Shown here in pieces: positions 63,116-64,000 of a stretch of DNA of 64,000 nt. This DNA is from Sphingomonas oligoaromativorans. GTDB taxonomy: Bacteria; Pseudomonadota; Alphaproteobacteria; Sphingomonadales; Sphingomonadaceae. The position numbers were made by a program, and so were the translations under genes. The DNA lies in NCBI RefSeq assembly GCF_011762195.1, contig NZ_JAASQK010000001.1, positions 434,001 through 498,000 on the forward strand, read 5' to 3'. Within the stretch, counting starts at the first letter, position 1, and each line of letters opens with the position of its first letter. The notes under the pieces were generated by a model. It did no database searches, was not told the DNA's origin, and was given only the letters and a program-made list of their open reading frames with translations.

Positions 63116-64000
63116 TCAACGCGTTTCGTCAGCCGCTTCGAGGGGCGCGGACAGGATATGCCGCAGCGCCATGGCAATCAGCATACCGGCAATGGCGATG
63201 GCGGCGTGCATCAGCCAGAAGCGTTCCGGCCCCAGCGGGGCATAGAAGCGCGCGAGCCAGCCGGCGGTGAGGTTGGCGACGAACAGCCCGGCATAGGCGA
63301 CCCCCATCAGCGTCGCGGTGAGCCGGGCGGGGGCCGAGCGGGAAACCGCCGCCAGCAACACCGGCATCACGAAAAGATAGGCGGAGGAGGACAGCAGGAA
63401 ATAGCCGAAGCCCCAGAACGGCCCGAGCGAATGCGGGGCGGGCGAAAGGGCGGCGAAGGTGGCGAGAAGGCCATCGGCGGCCGCCATCATGGCGCAGCCG
63501 ATGGCGAACTTCGCCGGCACGCGCGGCTCGCGGCCACGGGCGGCCTGTCGCTTCCAGAGCATCAGCACCAGCGGCGTGGAGAGCACGGTCACCAGCCCGT
63601 CGCTCGCCAGATACCAGGCGATCGGCATCTCGAGGCCCGCTATATGGCGGTCGGCGGCTGTGGCGATCCAGATCGGGAAAATGTTGTAGCCCTGCCCGAA
63701 CGGCACATTGTAGCAGGCCGAGAGCGCGACCAGCCCGAGCAGGGCTGCGATCCGGCGCCCGTCCCCGACATCGCCGGCCCTGGGCCTGAGGCCGCGGGCT
63801 TGGCTCCGATCGGCGGGAAGGTGGCGCCAGCCTGCCGCGTAGATGCCGATGCCGATCAACATGCCGATGCCCGCGATCGCGAAGCCGAGATGCCAGCCAT
63901 GCCGCTCGCCGATCGTTCCGCAGACCAGCGGCCCGGCGAAGGCGCCGATATTGATGCCGAAGTTGAACAACAGATAGGCCCGATCGCGGCGCGCATCGCC
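63116..64000 (-). CDS. POT-family peptide transporter, 3' part
   Basis: Runs off the window; about 295 residues are visible. The POT/PTR2 signature is seen as GDARRDRAYLLFNFGINIGAF followed by GPLVCGTIGERHGWHLGFAIAGIGM (listed in two pieces). The last ~9 membrane helices follow, ending at MALRHILSAPL. POT transporters carry di- and tripeptides with protons, which would suit uptake of hydroxyproline-containing peptides into the cytoplasm, where the M24 peptidase works. Same strand as the TonB receptor and upstream of it by 217 nt. Confidence 0.88.
   Translation of the reverse strand, partial: GDARRDRAYLLFNFGINIGAFAGPLVCGTIGERHGWHLGFAIAGIGMLIGIGIYAAGWRHLPADRSQARGLRPRAGDVGDGRRIAALLGLVALSACYNVPFGQGYNIFPIWIATAADRHIAGLEMPIAWYLASDGLVTVLSTPLVLMLWKRQAARGREPRVPAKFAIGCAMMAAADGLLATFAALSPAPHSLGPFWGFGYFLLSSSAYLFVMPVLLAAVSRSAPARLTATLMGVAYAGLFVANLTAGWLARFYAPLGPERFWLMHAAIAIAGMLIAMALRHILSAPLEAADETR

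Overview
The window comes from a high-GC alphaproteobacterium, most likely a sphingomonad (Sphingomonadales). Pointers are a lipoyl domain fused to the E1 beta subunit of pyruvate dehydrogenase, an acidic-insert RpoD, a DUF4170 protein, FAD/folate-type TrmFO, large peptide/carbohydrate-type TonB receptors, and palindromic intergenic repeats. The assignment is by inspection only.

Layout. Positions 1-33 kb are mostly housekeeping: the end of anmK, rpoD-dnaG, a GIY-YIG gene, a YqeY protein, the car operon (carA, an unknown low-GC gene, rraB, carB), greA, a rhomboid protease, an MlaC-like protein, a group of small envelope proteins, eno-ftsB-pdhA-pdhB, an AT-rich trio of TadG/TadE pilus-type proteins, trmFO, gyrA, yaaA and a secreted helical-repeat protein. 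Between trmFO and gyrA lies a gene-poor stretch rich in inverted repeats. Positions 33-45.6 kb are accessory: an Lrp regulator, a degenerate histidine kinase overlapping a WalW-type deacetylase, a CAT-anticodon tRNA, a FUSC/DUF1656/HlyD/outer-membrane-lipoprotein efflux operon with a MarR regulator nearby, a ClC transporter and a threonine aldolase.

Positions 45.9-64 kb form one catabolic locus. It encodes a complete-looking front half of 4-hydroxyproline catabolism (hydroxyproline 2-epimerase, DadA-type D-hydroxyproline oxidase, DapA-family deaminase) and an APC amino-acid permease. It also encodes an FCD-type GntR regulator, an M24 Xaa-Pro-type peptidase, a secreted DUF885 metallopeptidase, a Tat-exported GH127 (beta-L-arabinofuranosidase family), a secreted GH27 (alpha-galactosidase family), a TonB receptor and a POT-family peptide transporter cut by the window end. 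Four near-identical GTATA-centred palindromes sit in the promoters of all its transcription units, three of them 26-27 nt before the start codon. I read this as a single GntR-controlled locus for using plant hydroxyproline-rich glycoproteins (extensin-like): import, deglycosylation, peptide cleavage, and conversion of the released hydroxyproline towards 2-oxoglutarate. The enzyme families are seen directly; the integrated role is inference.
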